Source: Wurfbainia villosa
Taxonomy: Eukaryota; Streptophyta; Magnoliopsida; Zingiberales; Zingiberaceae
Direction: 5' to 3'
DNA length: 64,000 nt
NCBI GenBank assembly: GCA_025175895.1
Contig: CM046005.1
Location: 54,356,325-54,420,324, forward strand
The translations under genes and the position numbers were made by a program. The notes beneath the pieces were generated by a model that made no database searches, was not told the origin of the DNA, and saw nothing but the letters and a program-made list of their open reading frames with translations. This document shows positions 48,035 to 59,997 of the stretch, in pieces (position 1 is the first letter of the stretch; each line of letters starts with the position of its first letter).

Positions 48035-48598
48035 AATTTTCATCTTAGTAGACTAAATTTGGCTTGGAGTAGAGGCTTGCTAAAAGGGTCAGCTAGGTTC
48101 GACTTGGATTCCACGTATTCGAGTTGAATTGTTCTGTTAGATACATGTTCTCAAATAAAGTGGTGTTTGACCTCTATATGTTTGGTCCTAGAGTGGCATA
48201 TGGGATTCTTGGTTAAGTTGATTGAGCTAATATTATATATGTGAGTTTTAATATTGTTGAAGTTTAAGTTAAAGTCTTGGAGAGTGTACTTCATCAAAAG
48301 AAGTTGAGCCACACACTTACCCAATGTGACATATTCAGCTTCGGTGGTAGATAAGGCAACACAGTGTTGCTTCCTACTGCACCAACTCACTAGACTCGAG
48401 TCAAGAAGTTGACAGCAGCCACTCGTGCTCTTTCTATCGAGTTTACTACTGGCATAGTCAAAGTCGGAGTAGCCGATTAGTTCGAACTCGGTAGATCTAG
48501 GGTAGCAAATACCTACACTTAGCGTGCCCTTTAGATATCTAAGGATACGCTTAACTAATGTTAGGTGAGACTCCGTAGCACAGGTTTGGAACCTTGTG
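48035..48598 (-). pseudogene. Sirevirus H RNase H region
   Basis: Minus-strand reading: ELIGYSDSDFAGSKLDRKST, SWCSRKQHCVALSTTEAEYV, KHIEVKHHFI, then a stop, and EYVESKSNLADPFSKPL. These are Sirevirus RNase H motifs. It continues to the right into RT across insertion G2 (48599-52080). Confidence 0.88.
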
Positions 48599-48599
48599 T

Positions 48600-48638
48600 G
48601 TAGCGCCCGCCCTTATCTGCTCTCAGGGCGGCGCTACT
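48600..48638. repeat. Hairpin at the G2 end
   Basis: GTAGCGCCCGCCCT and AGGGCGGCGCTAC can pair around a loop of about 11 bases. It lies at the 3' end of the unit in its minus orientation. Confidence 0.8.
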
Positions 48639-49480
48639 TTAGTCTATATATTTTTTTTTTATTAGCATACTACATATGGATCCGTTCAAAGTCTACATGC
48701 TTAAACAGGTTATCATAACTGAAACCTTCTTTGGCACATGCATCACCTATCTTATTCATCATTAGCATGACCACATATCTTATCTCATTTTGTGCTTCGT
48801 TCAGTTACGTATTGCTGATTAATCACAGCCCTGTAAAGTTTTTGTAGTTTCATTATCCTTCATTGAATACTATGTTAATTGTTTCTTGATTTTATCCAAT
48901 CCTAATCGTTTTATTGTTGAGTCATCTAGTCAACTAGGCTTTATAGGTGACTAGACAAGTCAAATTAACTCTAAAGGCGTTTGGTTAGCAGGCATACGCG
49001 TTGTAATAACATAAACCTAATCATGCGAGAAGGAATTTATAAGCATATAGCTTAGTAAGATCCTTGCCTACTCACAAAAGCCACGATTTCATCAAACTAT
49101 TAGAACATGAGCATGCTGGCATAGAAAATGACCTAAGCATTTCATAGCAACACTAATCAACAACATATCCAGGTAATAGTACAAAAGAACTAAGCATGGC
49201 ATAGAATTGTTCATAAGCAGGTTAAGCATAATTAATCTAAGCAGGGCATACTTTGAACATGAGCGTTATAACTGCATAAACTAAGCATGCATGAAAGAAC
49301 GTAATCATAAGCATTTGGTTAACTTGAACATAAACATTTGTAATAGCATAAACCCTAATCATGCAGAAGGAACATAGTCGCAAGTATTCTTAACCTTACC
49401 CTTAACCTTCACCACATCATAAATTCTAAACTAGCATAAAGTACATAGTCACCACATACTTAGACTTAACTCTAAACATC

Positions 49481-49876
49481 ATAACTTCATAACATCTAGC
49501 ATGCATAAAGAACCTAGTTCGTAAGCATTCAGAGCATTTAACATAAGCATACACAATATCATAAAAGTCTTTTCTTTTCAAAACCTATACTTATAAATAC
49601 TTCAATATCATCATAACTTCATAACATCTAGCATGCATAAAGAACCTAGTTCGTAAGCATTCAGGGCATTTAACATAAGCATACACAATATCATAAAAGT
49701 CTTTTCTTTTCAAAACATATACTTATAAATACTTCAATATCATCATAACTTCATAACATCTAGCATGCATAAAGAACCTAGTTCGTAAGCATTCAGAGCA
49801 TTAAACATAAGCATACACAATATCATAAAAGTCTTTTCTTTTCAAAACATATACTTATAAATACTTCAATATCATC
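49481..49876. repeat. Three 132-bp tandem repeats in G2
   Basis: Near-identical units start with ATAACTTCATAACATCTAGC at 49481, 49613 and 49745, period 132. Confidence 0.93.
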
Positions 49877-50116
49877 ATAAATTGTTTGGGGGGCCCCAGG
49901 TTAAGTACCACATAATGCGCGTTCCCTAATAGGCTGGGGTAGCGAGCCACCAGTCCTACTAGAGCAAGACCTCTTACGTCTTACCAGGGCAAGACCTCTT
50001 ACGTCTTCTTGTGTCCCTATGGATTTGATTAACGACCACCTGACGGGTCGGGTACTTAACCTCTTGCAAAGTAAAATACTTAATTCTTTCCTTTTTATTG
50101 TCATAATATAAAGAAT

Positions 50117-50342
50117 GCTCTTGATCCCCAACACAAAAAGGGAAGCATCTTGATTTTATCTTGTCATAAAGAGAGCTCTTGATCCCTACTTGAAAGGGAA
50201 GCATCTCCATCTTATCATATCATAAGGAGAGCTCTTGATCCCTACTTGAAAGGGAAGCATCTCCATCTTATCTTGTCATAAGGAGAGCTCTTGATCCCTA
50301 CTTGAAAGGGAAGCATCTCCATCTTATCTTATCATAAGGACA
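50117..50342. repeat. Four 56-58-bp repeats in G2
   Basis: GCTCTTGATCCC... recurs at 50117, 50175, 50231 and 50287. Confidence 0.92.
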
Positions 50343-50994
50343 CATGCATTCATAACGTAAGAGTACCCTAAAGGGGTCCTAAAGCATAAACGTGTTCATC
50401 ACATAAGCATGTTTCATTGCATCGTAAACATGAAGCATATTTCCTAAGCATATTCATGACATATTAAATCACAAAACATGTTCTTCACCTAGGCAAATCA
50501 CAATATTCATGGCACATTACATCATAAACATGTAGCACATTTCCTAGGCATATTCATGGCATATTGAATCGTAAAACATGTTCATCACATGGCCTAATTT
50601 CATGGCATACTAATTCATAAACTTGAAGCATATTCCCTAAACATATACATGGCATATTAATTCACACAACATGTTCATCACCTAAGCATATTTCATGGCA
50701 CATTACATCATAACATGAAGCTTATTTCCTAGGCCTATTCAAGGCATATTAAATCATCAAACATGTTCATCACATAGCCTAATTTCATGTTGCATTGAAT
50801 CATAACATATTCATCACACAAGCATAGTTCATGTCATATTAAAAAAACATACCCATAGCACAACTACATATAGGGGTGTTTTCATGAAACCCTAACCCTA
50901 AAATCATTGGTTGGCCGAATCTTGTAAGGGGCTCAAGCTTAGGTTTTGTCCCCTAAAATTCATTCATAAAGCATTATAACCTAGCATAGCCTCA

Positions 50995-51420
50995 TTAGGG
51001 ATATTTTCATGCAACCCTAACCCTAGTTACCTAGGGTGGCCGAAACCTATAAGGGCTCAACTAGGGTTCTTGTCACCTAATATTCATTCATGAGCACTAC
51101 ACCCTAGCATAGCATCTTTAGGGATATTTTCATGCAACCCTAACCCTAGTTACCTAGGGTGGCCGAAACCTATAAGGGCTCAACTAGGGTTCTTGTCACC
51201 TAACCTTCATTCATGAGCATTATAACCTAGCATAGCACCATTAGGGATATTTTCATGCAACCCTAACCCTAGTTACCTAGGGTGGCCGAAACCTATAAGG
51301 GCTCAACTAGGGTTCTTGTCACCTAACCTTCATTCATGAGCATTATAACCTAGCATAGCACCATTAGGGATATTTTCATGCAACCCTAACCCTAGTTACC
51401 TAGGGTGGCCGAACCATATA
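50995..51420. repeat. About 120-bp tandem repeats in G2
   Basis: Four units contain TTCATGCAACCCTAACCCTA and GGTGGCCGAA. They include CCCTAACCCTA, which resembles a plant telomere motif but is not a telomeric run. Confidence 0.88.
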
Positions 51421-52080
51421 GGGTCATCCCCTTTGGACTTTGGACTCCTAAAGGTATCTACTTGAAATATACCACCCATACAAACCTCCCTTAGTAGCAT
51501 TTTCATGAATCCTAGCCCACCAACTTAGTTGGCCGAAACTTATAAGGCTACAATTTCATATTTCTTTCAAGCAACCTAACCTATCAAACTAATACACTGC
51601 AGGTGAGGGGAAAACTTACTTCCTTCGCTTTGCTTGAGGAGATGACCTAATGGAAGTCACCTAGCTCTCTCCTAGCTTGCAAGGGGCTCTCGGCCAAAGG
51701 AAGAAGAAGAAGGGCTTAGGTTTCGGTGAGAATGAAGAGAAGAGGAAGAAGGAAAGAAGAAGTGGCCAAGTGGAACTTCTCTCTTCTTTATAAAGGGGAG
51801 GAAGAGAAGTTTCTCTTCTCTTTGTCAAGCCTCTTCATTTACCCTCCTCCCATTTATCTATAGGTTCCCCTTTTCCTCTAATGATATGATTCTATTGGGC
51901 TCATGGTTAGTGGGTGCATCTATAAGGCTTGGCTATCTCTAGAGGTGGGGGGTTCAATTCCTAGGCTTTGCATCTCTTTTTGGCTTATTTTCTTTTATTT
52001 CTCCAAAAAGGCCTACATAAAGCCTATCATCATAAAGCCAAAAATTCTCGTAAAATTGCTAGAATTTCACGGGCGTTACA

Positions 52081-53066
52081 TTGTGCACATACTTATTGTG
52101 AATAGTATGTTGGGTCGACTCGCAGTTAAGTAAAGGAGACTCCCTATTGTGCTCCTATAGTATTTTGGGTCAATAGGTTTTCCGTCTACATCTTCTCCTA
52201 TATTAACATTTGTTGTCATGGGTGTATTAATGATTTTAGCATTTTGCATTCCGAATCGGTTAATTAATTCCTTAGCATATTTTTGTTGATGTAAATAGAT
52301 TCCTTCCTTAGTTTGTTTAATTTGTAATCCAAGAAAGAAATTTAATTCTCCTACTAAGTTCATTTCAAATTCACTTTTCATTAGTGAAATGAACTCATTT
52401 AGTAGGATTGAATTAGTGGTTCTAAATATTATGTCATCTACGTAGATTTGGGCTATAAAAATTTCTTTGCCTATGGATTTTATGAAAAGGGTTGGGTCGA
52501 CTAAGTCTTCGCTAAACCCTTTAGACTTAAGATATACAGAAAGCCTCTCATACCAAGCTCTAGGAGCTTGTTTTAGTCCATATAAAGCTTTCTTGAGTCT
52601 AAAGACATAGTTGGGTTTGTCTAGGCTTTGGAATCCTAGGGGTTGACTAATGTACACTTTTTCCTTAATAAGTCCATTCAAAAATGTTGACTTGACATCC
52701 ATTTGAAATAATTTAAATCCTCGATGTGCAGCGTATGCCAACAACATTCGGATGGATTCTAATTTAGCTATGGGGGCATAGGTTTCATCGTAATCTAACC
52801 CTTCTACTTAACTAAACCCTTTCGCGACCAATCTAGCTTTGTTTCTAACTACTTCACCATTGTCATCGATTTTGTTTCGGAAGGCCCACCTTGTTCCAAT
52901 AATTGATTTATCTTTAGGTGGTGGTACTAATTCTCAAACTTCGTTCCTAGTAAATTAAGCTAGCTCTTCTTGCATTGAAATAATCCAATCGGGATCAAAA
53001 AGAGCTTGTTCAATTGACTTGGGTTCGATTTTAGAAATCAAGGAAATTTGACTAAGGTTTTGATAT
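52081..53066 (-). pseudogene. Sirevirus H reverse transcriptase
   Basis: The minus strand gives KDKSIIGTRWAFRNKIDDNG, KLESIRMLLAYAAHRGFKLF, KSTFLNGLIKEKVYISQPLG, ALYGLKQAPRAWYERL and an intact YVDD near 52440, then LVGELNFFLGLQIKQTKEG. In-frame stops lie upstream, for example in the segment before VEGLDYDETYAPIAK. The 5' side is cut at 53066 by LTR F. The APRAWYERL and YLTASRPNI motifs are Sirevirus-like and distinguish it from A, B, C and D. Confidence 0.88.
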
Positions 53067-53128
53067 TGTTAGTGAAAGCCCTAAAGCTAATCATATGATG
53101 ATTATTGTATGGACTTGTACAATATTCC
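53067..53128. mobile_element. LTR F, left piece
   Basis: Starts TGTTAGTGAAAGCCC at the point where H's RT stops, and is cut by C at 53128. It continues at 61866, with ATTCC duplicated around C. Confidence 0.6.
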
Positions 53129-54058
53129 TGTTGGGATGTATACTGAAAAGTCTATCTTTTGTATGAACATCTTTATTTTTGAAATAAGAATCACATGATC
53201 ATTGTTTGCATATTTATGGTTATGCATATTGTCTGATACATTACATTGTAGATAATATGATGTGTAGTGTCACACAGGAGATCATATTATCGGTTCATTG
53301 TAAAGTATAAGTAAAGGCTCACAACCGAGATGATTATGGACAAACCATTGGAATGGTTGTTGTGTGATTTGGTATTGGTTTGTCTTGACCATAGAATCAC
53401 ACTAGTACACTTTGTGTGTATTGAGCAGGACCGACTTAGAGGTGATTCGATTTATTGTTGACTACATAATCAAATTGAACATCAGATATTATATTGTACA
53501 TGCTCTTAATCCCGATATAATAACGGGCACATATACTTAGTATTCATTTCTTTGATTTATCAATGCACGAGATTTATAGAGTAAATCGATAGGCTCGGTA
53601 AGTTGGGAAATGGTATTATTTATATGGTGTGTCGTTGATTATAGGAGGAAACCGTGTCCTATATATTAGGATGATGATGTCCACTTGAGGAGCTCATAAG
53701 GTTCATCATGTAAACCCTGCAGGTGGACTTGGTCCGGCATGATGATAAGGCTGAGTGGTACTCTTCAGGGAGTTAGATGTTGATTAATTAATTGTCAATA
53801 AATTAATTAATCGACGGACATTCAAGATCTTAAACACGGGGAGAAAATGTACAAATAATATATGAAGCCCATATTAATTTATGGGGGTTGGTGAGGTAGA
53901 TCAATGATAATCCTCTAGTGGAATGGATTATCAATAATGGATCGGACTTTATGTGGGCATGATCCATTGGGTGGCTAAGATCCAACTCCTCCTCATGGTC
54001 TCTATTGTAGCCTATTAAAACCTCATGGAGCCTAGATCCAATGATGGAAAACAAAACT

Positions 54059-54166
54059 CTAGATCCAATGGTAGAGATTAAATCTCTAGATCCGATGGTT
54101 GAGATTAAATCTCTAGATTCGACGGATGAGATTAAATCCCTAGAACCGATGGTGGAGATTAAAACA
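54059..54166 (+). repeat. Four 27-bp U3 repeats, 5' LTR of C
   Basis: Same unit as in B (CTAGATCC...GAGATTAAATCT), four copies, about 17 bp before the TATA box. The 3' LTR has the matching four at 60929-61036. Confidence 0.9.
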
Positions 54167-54182
54167 AGGCCTAAACCTAACT

Positions 54183-54190
54183 CTATAAAA
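54183..54190 (+). promoter_or_regulatory. TATA box of C 5' LTR
   Basis: CTATAAAAGGAGG context; the same at 61053-61060 in the 3' LTR. Confidence 0.75.
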
Positions 54191-54992
54191 GGAGGGATTA
54201 GGGTGGGCGGCAAGAGCAATTGTAGGCAAGGAGGAGTTAGGGTTTTGAGCGGCAAGGAGCTTGGAGGTTGGGCTGCCACAAATTAGGAAATTTTTTTCCT
54301 TCTTCTTCCTTAGGTGGTCGGCGCCCATCCTTTCCTCTTCTCTCTTTGGCCAGCATCAAAAGCTCTTCCTTCTCTTCTCCTTGGTCGGTGGAAACAAGTG
54401 TTAGGGTGATTCCTTGGAGCTCTTGGCCGGTGCCAACCTTCCTCTCTCTTTAGGCCGACGGCAAGCTTCAAGTTGGGAGCTTGTTGGTTGGTCCTAGATA
54501 GAGGAGAGTTTTGTTTCTTATTCTTCCTTTTGTTCGGAGCGAGCAAAGAAAGGAAGATTGGTGATCTAGGAGGCTTCGACTTTTGGAAGATCATCGCCCA
54601 CACGACGTCCAAAAGGAGGAAGGACATACAATAGAAGATCGAGAGGTATAACGCTTGTTTATATTCTTTTGTATTATGTCTATAATTGTTTTTCAATTAT
54701 ATGCATGTTGTATGTTTTTGTTTTGTGGCTAAATTAACTTGGACCCGGAATACAAACGTAAAAACCAGCGATCCGTACATCATCTATTCCGCGGCTAATA
54801 TAGAATAGAAGTTGGTTGCTTGAACAACAAGTTTGTTCAAGTGACCACTCTAATCGAATAGAACGACGATGAAACGGTAGCTTGGGTAATCCCTCTTGTC
54901 AAGGATAAATTTTTTTTATCTAGGGACGTAGAAGGGATCACCATGAATAAGTGACCGAGTTGAAGTGGGAAGCGAAGTTTCCTACCTTCAAT

Positions 54993-55004
54993 TGGTATCA
55001 GAGC
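54993..55004 (+). other. PBS of C
   Basis: TGGTATCAGAGC two bases after the LTR end; tRNA-iMet type. Confidence 0.94.
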
Positions 55005-56044
55005 CACAGTTTTCGGTTTTGTGTGTTTAGGATTCGGTTATTTTTATGCACTTTTCATATATTATATGTGCTGGATAATAGAGGATGTGCATAGGTTAAC
55101 TTTTTGGTTTCAGGCATAGGATCCAACTATTATGGCCATATGTGTGTATGTGATTGTATGTGTGTAATTGTATATTTTGTTGAATCTTCGGGGCTGACGA
55201 GGCTAGTATTTAATTTTTGTAATTAGATACGACATTGTTTAGCCACTCTTTTTATTTTAGTTTACTTTCGATCTAGATTTTATGTACACTCCTTCGTGGA
55301 GTATAGGATCGATGGATGTAAATTAAAATAATGTTTCTCAGCTCGGATCTCTAGATGGCTTGTACATGGCGTAGGGAGGAGCGGACGAGACGGCGATACG
55401 ACGAGAGGCATATTGGAGACAAAAGCCATAATAGTTGGAAAATATTTCTTTTTCATATTTATTGCTTATTATTTGATATGCATGTCGTAGGCTAGAAAAT
55501 TCCTCAATTTTAAATTACTAAGTGGGAGAGGGATATTTTTATAAATTCCCATGGCCTCCATTACGATTTGACATGTGATGCAAACAAACTTGCGCGTTGG
55601 CTCTGAGTGCCTTCCTCCACATCGTATGAGTTTGTTTGTGGATCACAAGGTCGAATATGGTTATAGGAAATTATTAAGGAGTGTGTGTACTTCCCCATCG
55701 GAAGGCACATAACCCGATATAATTACCTTGGTACCGAGTAATGGTGAACACTTAGATACAAATATAAGTATCCTCCCCATCGGAGTCACTGCTTTTATTT
55801 GTAGGGCTGAAGAGGAACCAACTATTAATTTTATTTGTCAAAAAGTTAGGTTGACAAGATAATAAAATTAATGGGTAAAACCTCCTCTTATAAAATATAG
55901 AATTCGTATACGTCCACACTATCGTGGCATACGATATTCTTGATGTTTTGAGGTGTTGGTTGATTTTCAAATTTTATTGTTTGAGGAATCAATAATTTTT
56001 TGAAATCTAATGTTTTGATCTATGTGATTCTTAGGTTTTTCAAA
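55005..56044 (+). other. Leader of C, non-coding
   Basis: About 1 kb without a gene, matching the leader of A in inverse orientation. Confidence 0.8.
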
Positions 56045-56900
56045 ATGACTTTCAACCCGCTTGTTGTGATACTGAAAGAAAATAAACTTACTGGACCCAA
56101 CTATGTTGATTGGAAGAGGAAACTTGACATTGTCTTGACTGTTGAGGAATACAAATATGTACTCCTCGAAGAGTGCCCTCCTAAGCCTGCGGATGATTCT
56201 GGGGAAGAGGAGAAGGAGAGTTATAAGAAGTGGATTAAGGCTGACGAGATGGCACGGTGTTACATTTTGGCATCTATGTCAAATGTACTGCAACATCAAC
56301 ATCAAGCCATGTCCACTGCTTATGACATGATGCTCAATCTCAAAGAGCTTTTCAGACACTAGAATCAGGCTACTAGGCAGGAATCCATGAGGAACTTGAT
56401 GACGACCACCATGATCGAGGGAACACCCATGAGAGATCATGTTCTCAAGATGATGGCTCATTTGAATGAGCTGGAAGTCCTCGAAGCTGAGATCGATGGG
56501 GAAACCCAGGTCGATATCATTCTCCAGTCTCTACCTAGGAGTTTTGAGCAGTTTCGCCTGAACTACCACATGAACAAGAGGTTGTATTCTTTGGCAGAGC
56601 TTCTGACAGAACTCTAGGCGGCAGAGGGGCTTTTTCATCAGAGTGCTCAGGCGCAAGCCATGGTTGCCCAAAAGGTTTCTACTTCTAAGCCGAAAGGCAA
56701 GAAGAAGAAGAAACAAGTTGGGACAAAGGCGGTGGGAGGAACTCAGGGAGGAGTGAAGAAGCCGAAAGGCAAGTGCTTCACTTGTAAGCAAACTGGACAC
56801 TGGAAGAAGGACTGCCCCAATCGCAAGCAGAACAAAGGTATATCTTTTGGTCTAGTCATTGAAACATGTTTAGCGGTGTTATCTACCGCCACCTGGTGTG
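56045..56900 (+). pseudogene. C gag (broken)
   Basis: The ATG at 56045 opens MTFNPLVVILKENKLTGPNY. Capsid motifs DEMARCYILASM and DHVLKMMAHLNELEVLE follow, with a Lys-rich linker and an intact zinc knuckle CFTCKQTGHWKKDC near 56777-56818. Stops are at 56360-56362 and 56615-56617, each TAG where copy A has CAG (Gln). Confidence 0.9.
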
Positions 56901-58266
56901 TAGATATGGGAGCCAATGATCATGTCTGTAATACTTTGCAGGGATTCCAGGAAACTAGACAACAGGTTGAAGGAAAGATTACCGTATACTTGGGCGATGC
57001 CACAAAGGTGGCGGTTGTTGCAGTGGGAGATGTTTATTTGTCTTTTGAGAGGAATAAACTTTTGGTTGTTAAAAATTGTCTTTATGTACCTTTATTTAGA
57101 AAGAATTTAATTTCGGTTTCTAAATTGTTTATGGATGGATATTCTATTTCTTTTAATGACAGAGTTGTTATAAAAAGGAATAGGGAGATTATCTGTTCTG
57201 GTGCATTGATAGGAAATTTGTATACACTTGAACCAAAAGCTCCCACGATGCAAATAGAAGTTAATAACTCATCTTCTAATTCCAATAAGAAAAAAGAACC
57301 TTCGAAGATGAACCAAACATATCTTTGGCATCTAAGACTTGGTCATATTAACCTAATCAGAATTCAAAGGTTGATAGCTGATGGACCTTTGGGTCGATTA
57401 GTAGTGGAAGATTTCCCAACCTACGAATCTTGCTTGGAGGGCAAAATTACCAAGAGGCCTTTTAAGGTCAAGGGGTATAGAGCCAAAGATGTGTTGGAAT
57501 TGGTTCATTCTGATTTGTGTGGTCCTATGTCTATGCAGGCTAGAGGTGGTTTTGAGTATTTCGTCTCTTTTATAGACGATTATTCAAGATATGGATACAT
57601 TTACTTGATGCGCCGCAAGTCTGAATGCTTTGATAAGTTTAAATAATTCAAGGTTGATGCGGAGAAACGTTAAGGTAAAAGTATCAAGACACTACGATCA
57701 GATCATGGTGGTGAGTACCTCTTGGGAGAGTTTAGGAATTTCTTATCAGAGGTTGGGATTCAATCCCAATTGTCTGCACCTGGCACACCCCAGCAGAATG
57801 GTGTAGTAGAGCGAAGGAATAGGACTCTTATGGAGACGGTTAGATCGATGATGAGTTATTCTAAGTAGCCAGATTCATTTTGGGGATATGCTCTAGATAC
57901 GGCAGTGTACATTCTGAACTTGGTTCCATCTAAATCAGTGCCTTCTACTCTCATAGAATTGTGGACTGGGCAAAGCCTAGTCTGAGATATATTCGGATTT
58001 GGGGGAGTCCAGCACATGTGCTGAAGGAAGATGCTGGAAAGTTGGAACCTCAGACAGAAGTGTGCATGTTCGTTGGCTATCCTAGAGGAACGAAAGGTGG
58101 TTTGTTTTATAGTCCTAGAGATCAAAAGGTGATCGTTAGCACGAACGCCAGATTTCTAGAGGAAGACTATGTGATGAACCACAAGCCCATGAGTAAGATT
58201 GTTCTGGAGGAATTGAAAGCGGAAGTCACTACTTTAGTACCACCGGTACAAGAGGATATACCATAA
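56901..58266 (+). pseudogene. C protease and integrase (broken)
   Basis: The protease motif is WCVDMGANDHV near 56896-56930, so the DTG of copy A is DMG here and catalysis would fail. The pre-integrase zinc region (WHLRLGH, YESCLEGK) has the first Cys of the CxxC pair as Tyr. The integrase core keeps HSDLCGP, SDHGGEY and VERRNRT. Stops are at 57644-57646, near 57671 and 57867, and at 58264-58266; a 1-2 base deletion at about 57970 shifts the frame. Confidence 0.9.
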
Positions 58267-59964
58267 GTCACTGCACCGCGTGTCACAGAGGATACACAGG
58301 TGATACCTCATCGTAGTGGGAGGGTTATTAGATAGCCTAATAGATTCATGTTCTTGGGAGAATCTTCTGATTTGGTCCCTGGCGATCATGAACCTGATCC
58401 CTGGACATATGACGAGGCAATCCAAGATAAAGATGCAGTATCTTGGCAAAGTGCAATGAATGCTGAGATTGAATCTATGTATTCAAATCAGGTTTGGGAG
58501 CTAGTAGAACCACCTGATGGTGTAAAAACCATTGGATGCAAGTGGATCTACAAAAGAAAGACAAGAATAGACGGGAAGGTTGAGACCTTCAAAGCAAGGC
58601 TTATTGCGAAAGGGTATACTCAAAAAGAGGGTATCGATTATGAGGAGACCTTTTCGCCGATAGCCATGCTTAAGTCTATCCGGATTCTCTTATGCATTGT
58701 TGCTCATATGGATTATGAGGTATGACAGATGGATGTCAAGACAGCTTTCCTTAATGGAAGTCTTGAGGAAAATATCTATATGAAGCAACCAGAAGGATTC
58801 ATTGCAAAGGGCAAAGAGCAACTTGTGTGTAAGCTTAATCGGTCCATTTATGGATTGAAGCAAGCTTCGAGGTCTTGGAACATCCGCTTTGATGTGGCAA
58901 TCCAGTCTTATGGATTCATTCAAAATCCATATGAGTCTTGTGTATACAAGAGATGTGACGAAAACGTAGTGGTATTTCTTGTACTATACGTAGATGATAT
59001 TTTTCTAATTGGCAACAATATCAAGGTGTTATCGGACGTAAGGGTATGGTTGTCCAAACAGTTTGATATGAAGGACTTGGGAGAAGTGGGACACATCCTT
59101 GGGATCAAGGTTATAAGGGATCGCAAGAAAAAGATGTTGTTCTTATCTCAAGCTTCATACATAGACACCATTATGGATCTTTTTAGCATGCAAAACTCCA
59201 AGAAAGGTTTTCTACCTTTCAGGCATGGAGTTCCTTTGTCTAAGGAGATGTGTCCTAGAACATCTAAGGAAATAGAGGAGATGAAGGTAGTTCCTTATGC
59301 ATCGGCAGTAGGAAGCCTCATGTATGCGATGCTATGTACAACACCAGATATTTGCTTTGCCATGGGCATGGTCAGCAGATATCAGAGTAATCCAGGATAG
59401 GGACATTGGACTACGGCAAAGCATATATTGAAGTACCTGAGAAGGACTAGGGATTATATGCTAGTTTACTAGGCAGACCAGTTACTCCCTATGGGTTACA
59501 CAGATTCTGACTTCCAATCAGATAGAGATAACAATAAGTCTACCTCAGGTTTTGTGTTTACTTTGGGAGGTGGAGCCATTGTATGGAAGAGTGTCAAGCA
59601 GAAATGTGTGGCGGACTCTACCATGGAAGTTGAGTATGTGGCAGCCTCTGAGGCGGCCAAAGAAGCTATGTGGCTCAGGAACTTCTTGATGGACTTGGAT
59701 GTGATTCCTGGTTTGCCCAGAACTATCACAATATATTGTGATAATAGTGGTGCAGTTGCAAACTCGAAGGAACCACGAGCCCATAAGGCAAGTAAACACA
59801 TAGAGCGCAAGTACCACCTGATACGAGAAATCGTAAAGAGAGAAGTTGTTGTGGCCAAGATTGCATCGGAGGATAACCAGGCAGATCCTTTCACTAAGGC
59901 CCTTCCAGCGAGAGCTTTTGATAGGCATGTGGAGGGAATGGGAATCAGATGTATGGCAGTTTGA
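58267..59964 (+). pseudogene. C reverse transcriptase and RNase H (broken)
   Basis: RT has KWIYKRKTRIDGKVETFKAR, KTAFLNGSLEENIYMKQPEG and intact YVDD near 58990. RNase H is complete, with YTDSDFQSDRDNNKST, EVEYVAASEAAKEAMW and CDNSGAVAN, and ends IRCMAV at 59964. Stops: about 58333, 58723-58725 (TGA in place of the Trp of WQMDVK), 59398-59400 and about 59470. Those at about 58333 and 59398 coincide with stops in copy B. Confidence 0.92.
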
Positions 59965-59997
59965 GGACAGCAGAGTCTTTTAGTATAAGTGGAAGAT

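Larger units (their letters stand above)
48599..52080 (-). mobile_element. G2: solo-LTR-like unit with TSD
   Basis: On the minus strand it starts TGTAACGCCCG at 52080 and ends GGGCGCTACA at 48599. The duplication TTGTG flanks it (48594-48598 and 52081-52085). It is 3482 bp with no coding region. It shares its first about 200 bp and general layout with G1. It is inserted in the RT of H. With clear duplications and no internal region it is best read as a solo LTR of a gypsy-type family with very long LTRs. Confidence 0.8.
53129..54990 (+). mobile_element. 5' LTR of C
   Basis: 1862 bp, TGTTGGGATG...CCTACCTTCA. Four 27-bp repeats (54059-54166) and a TATA box (54183-54190) mark U3. Confidence 0.94.

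Noticed and set aside
49481..49876. Possible CRISPR-like array
   Set aside because: The 132-bp units are contiguous tandem copies without unique spacers, in a plant LTR.
50995..51420. CCCTAACCCTA strings as interstitial telomere
   Set aside because: Only two units at a time, embedded in about 120-bp repeats of G2.
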